Source of the DNA: Enterococcus caccae ATCC BAA-1240
Lineage (GTDB): Bacteria; Bacillota; Bacilli; Lactobacillales; Enterococcaceae
Reading direction: 5' to 3'
Length of the DNA stretch: 64,000 bases
NCBI RefSeq assembly: GCF_000407145.1
Contig: NZ_KE136472.1
Coordinates: forward strand, 124,001 to 188,000
The stretch's first letter is position 1; each line of letters starts with the position of its first letter. Position numbers and translations under genes: made by a program. Shown in pieces: positions 63,024 to 64,000 of this stretch. A model generated the notes under the pieces. The model searched no databases. It saw only the letters and a program-made list of their open reading frames with translations, and was not told where the DNA came from.

Positions 63024-63875
63024 GTGAAGATAGTGTTTGTTAATGCGTGTTTTATTGATCAAGAGCTTTTTGATAATGATTTTGAAGAACAAAAATGGCA
63101 TGTTCATAGCAAATATAAAAATAGCTTCAATATTCAAGATGAGAGGAAACAACAGTTAGTGGTCGTAACGACCACTAACTATCCTTTTATGCCAAATGGT
63201 ATTTATCTGGAAGCAGCTGATTTTTCACAAATATTAGCAACGGTTGAAATAGGTGAGCAAATAACTTGGCAACAAAATAGTTTGCATTTTTCTAAGAATC
63301 ATCTATTTTTGATGCATGGAAAACGCTATTCATCTGTCATGGAAACCATTGGTGAAATAGTAGATACAAGTCTTGAAAATTTATTTTTATGTTCCAATGT
63401 ATTGATAAATGAAACAGGGAGCCAGCATACTTTAGCTGAATTTGTAGAAAGTAACAATCCATTTAGTGAAGCGATTCAACAATTGTGTTTAGAAGAGCGA
63501 TCACAACTAGAATCAGGCTTAGAGTTTCTTTTAGGCAGAGGGTTAGGATTGACGCCATCAGGTGATGATATGATTGTTGGTCACCTTGCTGCAAGACTTT
63601 TATTAAGAAAAAAAAGCGCAATAGTAAACGGTCTACTTACTGAACTGTTATCAGAACAAACGCCGACAACAGATATCAGCAAGCATTATTTGTTATGCGC
63701 GCTATCGGGGCGTTTTAGTGAACCAGTGTTGAAATTAGTAGATGTATTAACAACCAATAGTACTAAAGAACAAATTGAAAAAGCAGTTAGAACAGTAATT
63801 AGCGTAGGACACACATCAGGTGTGGATCTATTAGCAGGCTTACTAACGACTATCAAATTTTTTGAGAGTAAATGA
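63024..63875 (+). CDS. allH: DUF2877 protein, oxamate carbamoyltransferase subunit AllH
   Basis: A 283-residue DUF2877 protein, like E. coli YlbF/AllH. LLGRGLGLTPSGDDMIVG (about 167-184) is the signature, and VISVGHTSGVDLLAGLL closes the family region. GTG 63024 or GTG 63033 can be the start: AGGTGA at 63022-63027 favours 63033, whereas the 3-base gap from the allG stop favours coupling from 63024. It is the third subunit of the carbamoyltransferase. Confidence 0.85.
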   Translation: MKIVFVNACFIDQELFDNDFEEQKWHVHSKYKNSFNIQDERKQQLVVVTTTNYPFMPNGIYLEAADFSQILATVEIGEQITWQQNSLHFSKNHLFLMHGKRYSSVMETIGEIVDTSLENLFLCSNVLINETGSQHTLAEFVESNNPFSEAIQQLCLEERSQLESGLEFLLGRGLGLTPSGDDMIVGHLAARLLLRKKSAIVNGLLTELLSEQTPTTDISKHYLLCALSGRFSEPVLKLVDVLTTNSTKEQIEKAVRTVISVGHTSGVDLLAGLLTTIKFFESK

Positions 63876-63887
63876 AGGAGGATTTTT

Positions 63888-64000
63888 ATGGCAAATCGTG
63901 TCGTAATCGCATTGGGAGGCAATGCAATTTTAAAACCAAATCAAGAAGCAACACTTGAGGTACAATTAGAAAATGTTAAAGTCAGTGCAGAACTGATTGC
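63888..64000 (+). CDS. allK: Carbamate kinase, start only (AllK-like)
   Basis: The first 37 residues, MANRVVIALGGNAILKPNQE and on, match the amino-acid-kinase N-terminus of carbamate kinases (ALGGNAIL). It runs off the window. GAAGGAGGA precedes the ATG. In the ureide pathway this enzyme uses carbamoyl phosphate from AllFGH to make ATP, CO2 and ammonia. Whether it is the catabolic AllK or an ArcC-like enzyme cannot be decided from this stub. Confidence 0.85.
   Translation, partial: MANRVVIALGGNAILKPNQEATLEVQLENVKVSAELI

Overview
The window looks like a chromosomal segment of a low-GC Firmicute, most likely an Enterococcus (inference). The gene set fits: ClpE with a CtsR-type operator, ptsHI, RlmCD, RecX-MutY, an NtdP-type nucleotidase, DUF1827, LevR/sigma-54-driven mannose-family PTS genes, strong AGGAGG ribosome binding sites and TTGACA/TATAAT promoters. 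Several accessory modules suggest a species other than E. faecalis itself, but I cannot name it. I saw no tRNA, rRNA, transposase, integrase or phage structural gene.

Layout. 1-4.6 kb: exoA (cut by the edge), a Gfo/Idh/MocA oxidoreductase, murB, a CBS protein (CbpA-like), rpmG-secE-nusG. 4.7-10.5 kb: a lipoprotein hydrolase, then a LacI-type regulator followed by a nucleoside hydrolase, DcuC-family carrier, acetyltransferase and ribokinase operon with a clear promoter and operator. 10.7-13.7 kb: an ECF41-type sigma factor with an AhpD-like partner gene carrying an ECF41-like promoter, then serine dehydratase. 14-16.5 kb: rplK-rplA and rplJ-rplL with L1-type and L10-type leader structures. 17.3-22.9 kb: a PRD regulator divergent from a lactose/cellobiose-type PTS and a GH1 enzyme that has Gln in place of the acid/base Glu. 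22.9-26.4 kb: rlmCD, recX, mutY.

26.5-27.7 kb is a CRISPR array of 17 repeats with a type I-C-like repeat and no cas gene anywhere in the window. 27.9-36.1 kb holds mostly housekeeping or membrane genes, an Mga-like regulator, prfC and a possible small RNA. At 36.2-37.0 kb a CatB-like acetyltransferase is preceded by a strong promoter, a 17-codon leader ORF and an 11-bp hairpin whose left arm contains the leader stop codon: a textbook arrangement for drug-inducible translational attenuation. 37-42.5 kb: DUF1827, clpE, ptsHI.

44.5-52 kb: a sigma-54 activator followed by a mannose-family PTS and two SIS-domain deglycase-like genes, matching the gfr (glucoselysine/fructoselysine) operon; a perfect -24/-12 promoter is embedded in the terminator of the activator gene. 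52.7-54.9 kb: tig and an esterase. 55.4-64 kb: a ureide-degradation operon (allC, allE, two allD paralogues, allF, allG, allH and the start of a carbamate kinase) that would take allantoate through ureidoglycine, ureidoglycolate and oxalurate to oxamate and carbamoyl phosphate, yielding ATP. The esterase and the second allD share a conserved leader of about 140 bp that runs into their ribosome binding sites.
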